From NCBI RefSeq assembly GCF_002262935.1, contig NZ_NPIA01000001.1, positions 434,001-498,000 on the forward strand: a stretch of DNA of 64,000 nucleotides, given 5' to 3'. The notes below the pieces were generated by a model that was not told where the DNA came from, made no database searches, and saw only the letters and a list, made by a program, of their open reading frames with translations. The stretch comes from Lottiidibacillus patelloidae. GTDB taxonomy: Bacteria; Bacillota; Bacilli; Bacillales; SA5d-4. The translations under genes were made by a program, and so were the position numbers. How positions within the stretch are numbered: position 1 is the stretch's first letter; each line of letters begins with the position of its first letter. Shown here piece by piece: positions 1 through 8,259 of this stretch.

Positions 1-453
1 TACGGAATTTTAAACCATACGTTTGAAGACTACCGTCCATTAATTAAAGGACAAATTGGTGGAAGACGCCAAGGAGTACTAGTATCATTAGAAACTGGAA
101 AAGCTTCAACTTACGGTATTATGGCTGTTGAAGACCGCGGAACAATTTTCGTTGAGCCAGCTACTGAAGTATACGAAGGTATGATTATTGGCGAACATAC
201 TCGTGAGAACGATTTAACAGTAAATATCGTTAAAACGAAACATGTAACGAATATCCGTAGTGCAAACAAAGATACTACGACTTCAATGAAAAAAGCTCGT
301 ATTATGACGCTTGAAGAAGCACTTGAATATTTAAACGAAGATGAATTATGTGAAGTAACACCTGAGTCAATCCGTCTTCGTAAAAAGTTATTAAATAAGA
401 GCGAACGTGAAAGAGATTCTAAGCGTAAAAAGTTAGCTGACCAAAAGATTTAA
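1..453 (+). CDS. typA: GTP-binding protein TypA/BipA, C-terminal part (5' truncated by window edge)
   Basis: This is the last 150 codons of TypA/BipA, a ribosome-associated translational GTPase of the EF-G family. The reading frame is open from base 1, so the GTPase domains lie outside the window. Visible are the end of domain V (LNHTFEDYRP, GRRQGVLVS) and the family-specific C-terminal domain with GTIFVEPATEVYEGMIIGEH and a lysine/arginine-rich tail. The ATG at 121 is internal, because conserved sequence continues upstream of it. It is followed by ylaH, as in B. subtilis. Identification is firm; only the 5' end is missing. Confidence 0.95.
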   Translation, partial: YGILNHTFEDYRPLIKGQIGGRRQGVLVSLETGKASTYGIMAVEDRGTIFVEPATEVYEGMIIGEHTRENDLTVNIVKTKHVTNIRSANKDTTTSMKKARIMTLEEALEYLNEDELCEVTPESIRLRKKLLNKSERERDSKRKKLADQKI

Positions 454-473
454 TGTAGCAGGAGTGAGTAGTA

Positions 474-776
474 ATGGAAGGTTCATGGATTTTAGATGCG
501 TTAGGTTATGACTCCCACCCACAATTAGCTGGGTGGCTCCTTTATGGGATTATTGTGACCTTAACAGTTGTCGTATACAATTTAGGATTTGCGCAGAAAT
601 TGCCGATCTTAAAAACAATTTTCATCTACATCATGCTGCTATTTGGTTGCTTAATATTGCAAATATTTGCTGTTTTTGGACTTCCAGTAGTCGAATCATT
701 AGCAATAGCTGCATTAATACTCATTGTTTATAAAATTCGATTACACAATGAGAGAAGTACAGAAGCGGGTGAATAA
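474..776 (+). CDS. ylaH: YlaH-like membrane protein
   Basis: A 100-residue protein with three predicted membrane segments: about residues 20-37 (LLYGIIVTLTVVVYNLGF), 45-65 and 70-85. It has a charged cytoplasmic tail. Length, topology and position directly after typA match YlaH of B. subtilis, a protein of unknown biochemical role. The ATG at 474 follows GGAGTGAG with good spacing. The next gene starts 3 bp after its stop, so the two are probably cotranscribed. Confidence 0.85.
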   Translation: MEGSWILDALGYDSHPQLAGWLLYGIIVTLTVVVYNLGFAQKLPILKTIFIYIMLLFGCLILQIFAVFGLPVVESLAIAALILIVYKIRLHNERSTEAGE

Positions 777-779
777 ATC

Positions 780-1064
780 GTGAAGTCAATCCAAGATGCC
801 ATTTACAACTGGTTAACGATAAAGATAGTTGCTGATGCACGTAAGGATGATATTGCTGCTCAAGATACTGAGCAGTTCTTTTATGAATTATTAAATGAAG
901 AACATAATATTGAAAACGTTTCTGTTGAAAAGAAGGATCCGATGTATTATGTTCATTACGAAATATCTGGTGAAGTTAAAAAGCAACAATATCCAATTGA
1001 ACTTATCGATATTATGTTGGAACAAATTAATGAAAGACCAGAATATTATCGTAATTATGAGTGA
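780..1064 (+). CDS. hypothetical protein, 94 aa
   Basis: A small acidic soluble protein starting with GTG at 780, only 3 bp after the ylaH stop, which suggests translational coupling. No signal peptide, membrane segment or known motif is visible; the N-terminus looks helical (SIQDAIYNWLTIKIVADARKDD). A strong rho-independent terminator follows, so typA-ylaH-this gene probably form one transcription unit. I do not recognise a family, and no function can be given beyond its context. Confidence 0.75.
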   Translation: MKSIQDAIYNWLTIKIVADARKDDIAAQDTEQFFYELLNEEHNIENVSVEKKDPMYYVHYEISGEVKKQQYPIELIDIMLEQINERPEYYRNYE

Positions 1065-1078
1065 AACTAATAGTAATA

Positions 1079-1118
1079 AAAAAGCAGTGAATACACTAAT
1101 GTATCACTGCTTTTTTTA
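1079..1118 (+). terminator. rho-independent terminator after the typA-ylaH unit
   Basis: Stem AAAGCAGTGA/TCACTGCTTT at 1081-1090 and 1104-1113, followed by a run of T residues. Confidence 0.85.
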
Positions 1119-1119
1119 T

Positions 1120-1602
1120 TCAAGTATTAGCTTCAGCTTTTCTTAGCTGATCCAGCTTCAGCTCCCAACGCCTACAATTCTTCACACTTTTTATTTACGA
1201 TAAGTCATCATCAGCTCGTTTCACTCGCTGTGTTTCCTTTATCTCAAACAAAGTGTTCCAGAATTTATGGCGTTAAGAGGTCGCTTCAGCTTTTCTTAGC
1301 TGAACCAGCTTCAGCTCCCAACGCCTACAATTCTTCACACTTTTTATTTACGATAAGTCATCATCAGCTCGTTTCACTCGCTGTGTTTCCTTTATCAAAA
1401 CAAAGTGTTCCAGAATTTATGGCGTTAAGCGGTCGCTTCAGCTTTTCTTAGCTGATTCAGCTTCAGCAATCAACGTCTAGAAAACTTCACACTCTTCATT
1501 TCGATAAGTCTACATCGAATAGCTTCACTATTCGTGTATCCTTTATCTTAATCAGAGTGCTCCAGTTTTTACGCCGTTAACCGATTGCTTCAGCTTTTCT
1601 TA
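1120..1602. repeat. array 1 of ~152-bp long-hairpin repeats (three units plus a partial)
   Basis: A partial right end (1120-1145) is followed by three tandem direct units, about 1146-1298, 1299-1450 and 1451-1602. Units 1 and 2 are nearly identical; unit 3 is a diverged subtype. Each unit starts with a CAGCTTCAGC box and ends GCTTCAGCTTTTCTTA. Inside, the two halves pair as a long imperfect hairpin, for example ACACTTT with AAAGTGT. Unit 3 has the perfect tip stem CGAATAG-CTTCA-CTATTCG. The final TTA is the stop codon of the minus-strand ylaI gene. Short open frames within the array are translations of the repeat. Confidence 0.9.
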
Positions 1603-1800
1603 CCAATCTTCATCCTTTTTCGGAGATCTAAATAGTTTGAAATCTCCTGATTCTAAATGCTTTGTAGTCCTTTCTGCAATTCTTTCATTACAAGGGTTAC
1701 ACATATATGTATGTATTGGACGGTTTCTTAACTTTTTCGCTAAAGGGTTATTATCATCAATGGATTCAATTTTATCGCACAAAACACATTTTACTCTCAA
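1600..1800 (-). CDS. ylaI: YlaI-like zinc-ribbon protein (DUF2197)
   Basis: A short protein with two CxxC pairs (CVLC near the N-terminus, CNPC in the middle), the zinc-ribbon pattern of the YlaI/DUF2197 family, plus the conserved RNRPIHTYMC stretch. I place the start at TTG 1800, because it follows an AGGTTGGTG ribosome-binding site and gives the family N-terminus (RVKCV). An ATG at 1824 in frame would add eight residues not expected in the family. The stop codon is supplied by the end of the adjacent repeat array. Function unknown. Confidence 0.85.
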   Translation of the reverse strand: MRVKCVLCDKIESIDDNNPLAKKLRNRPIHTYMCNPCNERIAERTTKHLESGDFKLFRSPKKDEDW

Positions 1801-1933
1801 GTGAACACCAACCTTTTTTATCATTTATACTTTGATTATACCAAATTTGTTAAATAAAACGCTTTTTGTTTTATCTTTCCTATAAAATAGGTATAGTATA
1901 AGTATATATTCAAAAGAGTTAAGAGGAGGAATT

Positions 1934-2392
1934 ATGATGACTAACAAAATTGAAAATCAGTTAACTGATGAATTACTTCCACTATTACAAAAGGAACGTT
2001 ACGTATTAATTTCTACGGTTGATTATGAGAATGGTACTCCTAATGTAAGTGCAATTTCTTGGGTGTACGCTCCGGATAAAAATAAGATTCGTTTTGCAGT
2101 AGACCACCGCTCTAGAAACATTGAAAACATTAAGAAAAACGACGGTATTACGCTTGTATTAATCGGAAATGAGTCTACATACTCAATTACAGGTAAAGCT
2201 TCTGTTAAAGCAGAACGCTTAGAAGATGTACCTTTAAAGTTATCATGTGTTGAAATTAACATTGAAGAAGTGCGTGATATTATGTTCTATGGTGCGAAAA
2301 TTTCGCAAGAGCCTGAATATGCAAAAACGTATGATGAGGAAGCTGCAGCTAAATTAGACCGTCAAGTAATGGACGCAATGAAAAAAGCATAA
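1934..2392 (+). CDS. pyridoxamine 5'-phosphate oxidase-like (flavin split-barrel) protein
   Basis: 152 residues with the split-barrel fold of the PNPOx-like family: a strand-rich N-terminus (YVLISTVDYENGTPNVSAISWVY), the central RFAVDHRSRNIENIKKND, and the ITGKASVKAE strand. Such proteins usually bind FMN or a related flavin; the substrate is unknown. It is far shorter than true PdxH, so pyridoxine oxidase activity should not be assumed. RBS AGGAGGAATT precedes the ATG pair at 1934/1937. It has its own terminator and is flanked by repeat arrays on both sides. Confidence 0.85.
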   Translation: MMTNKIENQLTDELLPLLQKERYVLISTVDYENGTPNVSAISWVYAPDKNKIRFAVDHRSRNIENIKKNDGITLVLIGNESTYSITGKASVKAERLEDVPLKLSCVEINIEEVRDIMFYGAKISQEPEYAKTYDEEAAAKLDRQVMDAMKKA

Positions 2393-2400
2393 ATATAGGA

Positions 2401-2433
2401 AAAAGCTTACCGGATTTTCCGGTAAGCTTTTTT
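2401..2433 (+). terminator. rho-independent terminator
   Basis: Perfect stem AAAGCTTACCGG-attt-CCGGTAAGCTTT, then T residues, directly after the PNPOx-like gene. Confidence 0.9.
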
Positions 2434-2444
2434 AATTAGAAGAA

Positions 2445-2789
2445 GTGCTTTACGCCGTTAAGCGATTGCTTCAGCTTTTCTTAATTTGTCCAGCTTCAGC
2501 AATCAACGTCTAGAAAACTTCACACTCTTCATTTCGATAAGTCTACATCGAATAGTTACCACTATTCGTGAATCCTTTATCTTAATCAGAGTGTTCCAGT
2601 TTTTACGCCGTTAAGCGATTGCTTCAGCTTTTCATAATTTGTCCAGCTTCAGCTCCCAACGCCTACAATTCTTCACACTTTTTATTTACGATAAGTCAAC
2701 ATCACTTCGCGCAGCTCAGCGTGTTTCCTTTATCTCAAACAAAGTGCTCCAGAATTTATGGCGCTAAACGGTCGCTTCAGCTTTTCTTA
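2445..2789. repeat. array 2 of long-hairpin repeats (two units plus a partial)
   Basis: A right-end fragment (2445-2483) is followed by two units, about 2484-2636 and 2637-2789. The first unit is the subtype seen in unit 3 of array 1: outer arm AGCAATC pairs with GATTGCT, although its tip stem is altered. The second unit is the AGCTCCC subtype with a different tip. Its last bases, CTTTTCTTA, end on the stop codon (2787-2789) of the minus-strand ylaJ-like gene, as in array 1. The array fills a convergent intergenic region. Confidence 0.9.
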
Positions 2790-3500
2790 TTCCCCTTGTT
2801 CCACTTCTTCCTCAGTTAAATCATCGTCCTCAGTGCCTTGACCTTCTTGAGGTTGTTCTGCTTCTTCATTATCTCTTTGGTCTTGTCCTTGTCCATCTCT
2901 ATTTTTTAGCATGTCATTCGCTTGATCATCTTGAACTTCATCTAATTTATTTTTGCCGCCTTCCATTTTCGGCTCATTTTCCTCAGTAGGTTCAGGATGA
3001 GTTTTGTGGCTTTCGTCTGGAACTTCAGGGATGATTCTGCCGATAATTGCAGCTAACTCTTCCATTACACCTAAAATAGGTTTTCCGTTTCGAATTTCTT
3101 TTGCCATCTCTTTGACGCGCTGCACAATATCTGGGTCTGCAGTAACTACAGCATTAGCACCATACGGATCTTTTTGTAATGCTTCTGTAATTGTAAATTT
3201 AATAGTTCCTACTTTAGAGCGATCAATATCTTTATCGACATCGATTCCAACTAAAGCATATTTACCTACAACTATGGCTGTTGCATCCCTCACATCAGCA
3301 TCATTGGAAGCAATTTTAACTAACCTTTCAGCAATTTGCGTTGCAGATAATTTCTTTTCTTTCCCATCATCGTTCGTACTTATATTTCGCAAACCGTCTT
3401 CATTTTTTCCAACCTCATAATTTTGATTGTTATCATTATTAGCTTGGCAACCAATTAGAAAAAGGCATACAGAAGCGAATAGAAAAAAAGTTTTTCTCAT
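2787..3500 (-). CDS. ylaJ: YhcN/YlaJ-family sporulation lipoprotein
   Basis: 237 residues beginning with a lipoprotein signal peptide whose lipobox is LIGC (Cys at about residue 18). The middle (SATQIAERLVKIASNDADVRDATAIVVGKYALVGIDVD and the downstream DPYGANAVVTADPD) is the conserved YhcN/YlaJ domain of spore-associated lipoproteins. The C-terminal 70 residues are low-complexity and very acidic/Q/E-rich. Family members are made during sporulation and locate to the spore inner membrane. Position between ylaI and phoH is as in B. subtilis. Confidence 0.9.
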   Translation of the reverse strand: MRKTFFLFASVCLFLIGCQANNDNNQNYEVGKNEDGLRNISTNDDGKEKKLSATQIAERLVKIASNDADVRDATAIVVGKYALVGIDVDKDIDRSKVGTIKFTITEALQKDPYGANAVVTADPDIVQRVKEMAKEIRNGKPILGVMEELAAIIGRIIPEVPDESHKTHPEPTEENEPKMEGGKNKLDEVQDDQANDMLKNRDGQGQDQRDNEEAEQPQEGQGTEDDDLTEEEVEQGE

Positions 3501-3651
3501 TTTGGTTCCTACCTTTCAGTACAATCTTACCAATATTGTTGTTTTCTTCGTCTATCTTTATGCATATGGACATACATTTTAATGAACCCTTTTTCTCAAA
3601 CTTGGCACTATACGTACAAATAAGACAAGAAATATGTCAGGAGGCGAAAGG

Positions 3652-4977
3652 TTGAAGAAAATATATGTGTTAGATACGAATGTGCTTCTTCAAGATCCAA
3701 GAGCGATTTATGCCTTTGAAGACAATGTCGTCGTCATACCAGCAATAGTATTAGAAGAACTGGATTCTAAAAAGAGATATATGGATGAGATTGGGAGAAA
3801 CGCACGCCAAGTATCTAAAATGATCGATCGATTTAGGGGAAAAGGGAAACTCCATGAGTCAATACCATTAGAAAATGGTGGATCACTAACAATTGAAATG
3901 AATCATCGTTCTTATGAAAAACTTCAAGAAGTATTTGGAGAAAAGACGAATGATAATCGCATTTTAGCTGTTGCACTAAATTTACAAATGGAAGAGAAAG
4001 AAAAAGAGGACGGTAGAAAAGTTATCCTAGTCAGTAAAGATATCTTAGCACGGGTGAAAGCTGATGTAATTGGCATTCAAGCAGAGGATTTCCTCGGTGA
4101 CCGTGTTATTGATATAGAAAGAATCTATCCAGGTTACTTGGAAAAATACATTAGCTCTGACGTATTGGATAAATTTTATCAAAAAAAGGAACTTTCGACT
4201 TCTGAGCTAGCTGACCACCCTCTTTATTGCAATCAATTTTTAATTATGAAAGATGCCTTGGGAAGTTCCTCATCAGCACTTGGGATTGTAAACAATCAAG
4301 GGATGCTGAAACAATGCCATATGGATACAGAACAAGTGTGGGGAATACGCCCGCGTAATGTTCAACAAAAAATGGCGCTTGAATTGCTTTTAAGAGATGA
4401 TATTAAGTTGGTTACACTAGTAGGAAAAGCTGGTACTGGAAAAACATTATTAGCTTTAGCGTCTGGATTAATGCAAACAGAAGACTTAAACCTGTATAAA
4501 AAAATTGCAGTAGCTAGGCCGATTGTACCGTTAGGGAAAGATATCGGTTATTTACCTGGTGAAAAAGAAGAGAAGTTAAAGCCATGGATGCAGCCAGTCT
4601 ATGATAATTTGGAATTTTTATTTAATACTAAAAAGCAAGGTGAGTTAGAGAGGATATTGGCTGGAATAGGTTCTATTCAAGTAGAAGCTCTCACTTATAT
4701 TCGTGGACGGAGTATTCCAGAACAATTTATTATCATTGATGAAGCACAAAACTTAACAAAGCATGAAGTAAAAACGATATTAACACGTGTTGGTGAGAAG
4801 AGTAAAATTGTTTTAATGGGAGACCCAGAACAAATTGATCATCCATATTTAGACGAATATAATAATGGACTTACTTATGTAGTAGAGAAATTTAAAGGGC
4901 AATGTATTAGTGGCCATGTAAAGCTAGAAAAAGGGGAAAGATCTGATTTAGCACAATTAGCAGCAGATTTATTGTAA
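3652..4977 (+). CDS. phoH: PhoH-family ATPase with N-terminal PIN domain (YlaK)
   Basis: About 441 residues. The N-terminal PIN nuclease-like domain (residues 1-140) opens with YVLDTNVLLQDP and holds acidic positions typical of PIN metal sites. The C-terminal half is the PhoH P-loop ATPase, with Walker A GKAGTGKT and Walker B IIIDEAQN. PIN-PhoH proteins act as RNA-directed ATPase/nucleases. The start is set at TTG 3652, because AGGAGG at 3638-3643 lies within any frame begun at ATG 3634. It is the YlaK position of B. subtilis. Confidence 0.93.
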   Translation: MKKIYVLDTNVLLQDPRAIYAFEDNVVVIPAIVLEELDSKKRYMDEIGRNARQVSKMIDRFRGKGKLHESIPLENGGSLTIEMNHRSYEKLQEVFGEKTNDNRILAVALNLQMEEKEKEDGRKVILVSKDILARVKADVIGIQAEDFLGDRVIDIERIYPGYLEKYISSDVLDKFYQKKELSTSELADHPLYCNQFLIMKDALGSSSSALGIVNNQGMLKQCHMDTEQVWGIRPRNVQQKMALELLLRDDIKLVTLVGKAGTGKTLLALASGLMQTEDLNLYKKIAVARPIVPLGKDIGYLPGEKEEKLKPWMQPVYDNLEFLFNTKKQGELERILAGIGSIQVEALTYIRGRSIPEQFIIIDEAQNLTKHEVKTILTRVGEKSKIVLMGDPEQIDHPYLDEYNNGLTYVVEKFKGQCISGHVKLEKGERSDLAQLAADLL

Positions 4978-4991
4978 TAGCTAAAATGAAA

Positions 4992-5025
4992 AAATAGGAG
5001 CTCTAAAAGCCCCTATTTAATTAAA
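4992..5025. terminator. bidirectional terminator between phoH and ylaL
   Basis: Stem AAATAGGAGCT/AGCCCCTATTT with T/A runs on both sides. It overlaps the 3' end of the convergent ylaL gene. Confidence 0.7.
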
Positions 5026-5513
5026 AATTTAATAATGTTTTTAATCGGTTCGTCTTTATTGGAGCCATCTCCAAAATAAAAATGTACTGGTCCGTCTTCA
5101 ACGGGCTTACCATCTTTTGAAAAACCTAAAATAGCATCATGGGCTTTCGATAGGGGAATTTCAATTGTCTTTTCGTCTTTCGTTACAATAATTAATTGAC
5201 TTGAACCTTCTTTCGGTTCAGCATTTTTAATAAATGGAGATAAGGCAATAGCAAATGACCCTGTTAAAGCTTCATCTTTTTCGAATTTATTTAAAGAACG
5301 ATTAATTGGTGGGAATGCAGCACCTTCTTTAATTTCACGGTCCCAATGCTTAGAAACAGCTTTCGTATAGGCTAAGATTTCATCATCTTTTTCTTCTTTT
5401 TCTTCAGAGAAATAAGTTGTTAAATCTACTTTTCGATCATCAAATATCCATACTGTTGGATCAATAGTGATGGGAAAGTTTACATGACCTTGAATTACAA
5501 TAACGTTTTCCAT
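5013..5513 (-). CDS. ylaL: YlaL-like protein
   Basis: 166 residues, no signal peptide and no membrane segment. It begins MENVIVIQGHVNFPITIDPTVWIFDDRKVDL and is acidic in the middle. Size and position between phoH and the glutaminase gene match YlaL of B. subtilis, whose function is unknown. RBS AAGGAGTTCGTT lies just upstream of the ATG. The assignment rests mainly on gene order, with length in support. Confidence 0.75.
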   Translation of the reverse strand: MENVIVIQGHVNFPITIDPTVWIFDDRKVDLTTYFSEEKEEKDDEILAYTKAVSKHWDREIKEGAAFPPINRSLNKFEKDEALTGSFAIALSPFIKNAEPKEGSSQLIIVTKDEKTIEIPLSKAHDAILGFSKDGKPVEDGPVHFYFGDGSNKDEPIKNIIKFLIK

Positions 5514-5610
5514 AACGAACTCCTTTTTGACTCATTTTCTTCTTTTCATAGTATAAATCGTTCGCTATCGTTTGTCACTTTTGGGTATAGTAATGGTAGG
5601 GGTGATTTGT

Positions 5611-6537
5611 ATGGTTTGTAAAGAAAGTGAGCAATTAGAGGAGTTTGTAGAAATTGCCAAGCAGTTTACAGAACAAGGGAAGGTAGCGAACTATATCCCG
5701 GCATTAGGAAGAGCGAACAAAAATGATTTATCAATAGCGATTTATGATAAAGAGAAATGCATTTCTGCAGGAGATATCGAAAAAAAGTTTACACTACAAA
5801 GTATTTCAAAAGTTATTGCGCTTGCACTAGCGTTAATGGACCGAGGAGAAGAGTACGTTTTTGAACGAGTTGGAATGGAACCAACAGGAGATCCGTTTAA
5901 CTCAATTTCAAAATTAGAAACTAGCATTCCGTCTAAACCACTCAATCCGATGATAAATGCTGGTGCATTAGCAGTAACGAATATGATAAATGGCGATACG
6001 AAGGAAGAGAAGTTAGGTAGGTTATTGGCACTTGTTCATGACATGACAAATAATACCGATATTTCATATTCAGAGGAAGTTGCCCATTCTGAATATGAAA
6101 CATCACATTTAAACCGTTCACTTAGTTACTTTATGAAACAACATGGCATAATAAACGGAGACATTGAAGAGTTAATTGACCTGTATACAAAGCAATGTGC
6201 AATTGAGGTGAATTGTTTAGATTTATCACGTATTGGTGCAGTATTTGCTTGGGATGGGGTCGACCCACAAACGGGACGCAGAATAATTCCGTTGCATATT
6301 TCAAGGATTTGTAAAACATTTATGGTCACTTGTGGTATGTACAATGCTTCTGGTGAATTTGCGATAAAAATCGGCGTTCCAGCCAAAAGTGGTGTTTCGG
6401 GAGGTATTTTAAGTGCAGTGCCGCAACGAATGGGGATTGGATTATTCGGTCCAGCTTTAGATGAGAAAGGAAATAGCGTGGCAGGAATAAAACTTTTAGA
6501 GATGCTTTCGAAGCGCTATAATTTAAGTATGTTTTAA
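5611..6537 (+). CDS. glsA: glutaminase
   Basis: Catalyses hydrolysis of L-glutamine to glutamate and ammonia. The protein has the serine-dependent beta-lactamase-like fold of bacterial glutaminases: [11 protein letters not shown] carries the catalytic Ser-x-x-Lys, [10 protein letters not shown] is the conserved Asn-rich loop, and [10 protein letters not shown] is the KSG-type motif near the end. I chose ATG 5611 (308 aa), which follows GGGGTGA at good spacing and fits the family length of about 310. The longer frame from 5572 adds a hydrophobic extension with no RBS. Position corresponds to ylaM/glsA2. Confidence 0.95.
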   Translation: MVCKESEQLEEFVEIAKQFTEQGKVANYIPALGRANKNDLSIAIYDKEKCISAGDIEKKFTLQSISKVIALALALMDRGEEYVFERVGMEPTGDPFNSISKLETSIPSKPLNPMINAGALAVTNMINGDTKEEKLGRLLALVHDMTNNTDISYSEEVAHSEYETSHLNRSLSYFMKQHGIINGDIEELIDLYTKQCAIEVNCLDLSRIGAVFAWDGVDPQTGRRIIPLHISRICKTFMVTCGMYNASGEFAIKIGVPAKSGVSGGILSAVPQRMGIGLFGPALDEKGNSVAGIKLLEMLSKRYNLSMF

Positions 6538-6618
6538 AATCCTCATTGGTTGCATTTTCGTCCTTTAAAAGCTAATATTATTAAAGGAGGATTGGCAATA
6601 GGGAACGGAGGAGTTACA

Positions 6619-6900
6619 ATGTCCACTGATATTAAGACGAATTATCAAGAAGCTGCTTATGAACTGTTAAAAGCAGATGCAAATAAAATTTTAAAACTTA
6701 TAGAAGTTCAAATGGAAAACTTAACGATGCCACAATGTCCTCTATATGAAGAGGTGCTAGATACTCAAATGTTCGGTTTGTCTCGTGAAATCGACTTTGC
6801 GGTACGCTTAGGGCTTGTCGAAGATAAAGCAGGAAAAGAACTTTTGGAAAAACTTGAAAAGCAACTTTCTGCATTACATGAAGCATCACAAAATAAATAA
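6619..6900 (+). CDS. ylaN: YlaN family protein
   Basis: A 93-residue helical protein, [17 protein letters not shown]..., with the conserved [23 protein letters not shown] block. ATG 6619 is used because GGAGGAG sits 8 bp upstream. The frame extends back to 6550, but that part has no family similarity. In B. subtilis and Staphylococcus YlaN binds Fe(II) and interacts with the iron regulator Fur, and is needed under iron limitation. In B. subtilis ftsW and pycA follow; here a terminator and convergent ctaA follow directly. Confidence 0.93.
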   Translation: MSTDIKTNYQEAAYELLKADANKILKLIEVQMENLTMPQCPLYEEVLDTQMFGLSREIDFAVRLGLVEDKAGKELLEKLEKQLSALHEASQNK

Positions 6901-6903
6901 AAC

Positions 6904-6956
6904 AGGGCTGTCCTAGAAGACCACTACGGTCGTCGAAAGGATTAGCCCTTTTTTTG
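6904..6956 (+). terminator. rho-independent terminator after ylaN
   Basis: Stem AGGGCT-TCCT/AGGA-AGCCCT with a long loop, then seven T residues. Confidence 0.75.
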
Positions 6957-6962
6957 AATAAG

Positions 6963-6990
6963 AAACCCACCTGAGTAGACGGGTGGGTTT
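6963..6990 (-). terminator. terminator for ctaA
   Basis: Stem AAACCCACC/GGGTGGGTTT lying 10 bp beyond the ctaA stop; it can serve both strands. Confidence 0.75.
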
Positions 6991-6999
6991 ACGATATAG

Positions 7000-7911
7000 T
7001 TATATTTTATTTTCCTTTTTGTTTGCACGTCTTACCAGGATGCAAAGATATGCGATAATTCCAAAGAATAAAGAGATAAATACTGCATGCAATAATGCAA
7101 TAGCTAAATTTAGTAAAGTTACAACAACTAACATTCCTGAAATAGCTTGAGCTAGTATGAAAATGAATGCTAGTGTAAAGCTAAACTTAACAACTTTCAA
7201 CTCGTTTTTATCTTTTAAAACTTTCACTAATACATATAAGACCCAGAAGAATAAAAATATTGCAGCGAAGCGGTGCCCCATATGAATTAAACTATATTTT
7301 GAAGTCCAGAAAAATGTGTCGTTTCCGCAATGTGGAACAGTTTTACATGCTAAGCTTGTCTTTGTATGCCGTACCAAAGCACCAGTATATACAACTACAT
7401 ACGTATAGATCGCTATTCCATAGATATGCTTACGTAAGTTTCTACTACGAATGGTTACTTCTTCTAGATAACTGTCTTTTTCAAAGACTAACAATGTTAA
7501 AAGGAACACAGACGCAAAGCAAAGTAAAGAAAAGCCGAAATGTAGAGCTAAAATAGATGCAGATTGGCTCCAAACTACGGCAGCCGCTCCTAGGAGCCCT
7601 TGTAACACTACAAAAAACAACGCTGCTGATGCAAAAAAGCGAGCTTCCTTATTGTTGGGCATTGCTCGCCATGCCCAAATGACTAAGATAATGATTAATA
7701 GTCCAACTGTTGAAGATGTGAGGCGGTGAGAGTACTCAATGATTGTTTCAATAGATGGATTGCTCGGAATAATTTCACCATTACAGAATGGCCAATCATC
7801 ACCACAACCTTCTCCTGATCCTGTTTTCGTTACTACTGCCCCAAGAATAAGGACGAAAAGCATAAATATAGATGTGATAACTGAAAATATTTTTAATGGA
7901 AGTTGTTTCAT
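7000..7911 (-). CDS. ctaA: haem A synthase CtaA
   Basis: Membrane enzyme that oxidises the C8 methyl group of haem O to the formyl group of haem A for the caa3/aa3 oxidase. About 303 residues and eight membrane helices. Both periplasmic cysteine pairs of the Bacillus type are visible: GCGDDWPFC in the first external loop and CKTVPHC in the second half. Haem-ligating histidines are in EYSHRL and the later GHRF. Start at ATG 7911 because AGAGGGTG precedes it; a GTG at 7920 overlaps that RBS. Divergent from ctaB. Confidence 0.96.
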   Translation of the reverse strand: MKQLPLKIFSVITSIFMLFVLILGAVVTKTGSGEGCGDDWPFCNGEIIPSNPSIETIIEYSHRLTSSTVGLLIIILVIWAWRAMPNNKEARFFASAALFFVVLQGLLGAAAVVWSQSASILALHFGFSLLCFASVFLLTLLVFEKDSYLEEVTIRSRNLRKHIYGIAIYTYVVVYTGALVRHTKTSLACKTVPHCGNDTFFWTSKYSLIHMGHRFAAIFLFFWVLYVLVKVLKDKNELKVVKFSFTLAFIFILAQAISGMLVVVTLLNLAIALLHAVFISLFFGIIAYLCILVRRANKKENKI

Positions 7912-8259
7912 ATATTTCACCCTCTATTATTTGAATGATTGATGTTTTCTTTTGTCGCATTATGTTAATATATATTAGTGGCTTGTATACCTTGGATAAA
8001 AGCCTAAAAATATCATAGCATGACTATCATTATAAAAGGAATAGACGGTCATCATTTCACAATATTGACACATTTCATTTATGCCAAAATGGACTGACCT
8101 TGTTACACTATGGATAACATCTTTTGAAATAAAAAACTGTGACAAAAGTTATTGCACAACAGGTAAGAACTATTTTATTATAAAAGATGTGACTTTGTAT
8201 TATGTGACTTTTATCAAGCAGTTACAACATAGATTACCTTAAAATAAGGAGGGTTCAGC
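7912..8259. promoter_or_regulatory. divergent ctaA-ctaB control region
   Basis: 348 bp without a gene. A sigma-A-like promoter for ctaB is visible: TTGCAC at 8152-8157, an 18-bp spacer and TATTAT at 8176-8181, leaving a leader of about 75 nt before the AAGGAGGG ribosome-binding site. The ctaA promoter must lie in the left half; I could not fix it. No convincing Rex or ResD site was found by eye. Confidence 0.55.

Noticed and set aside
1230-1451. Open frame of 73 codons (and a similar one at 2619-2819)
   Set aside because: It is a translation of the tandem repeat. The related 'proteins' share sequence only because the DNA repeat is shared; there is no RBS.
1146-1602. Tandem repeats as a CRISPR array
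   Set aside because: Units are about 152 bp with no short repeat/unique spacer pattern, and no cas genes are present.
8121-8165. Rex operator (TGTGA ... TGCACA) in front of ctaB
   Set aside because: Arms are too far apart and imperfect compared with the Rex consensus; reported only as unassigned promoter region.
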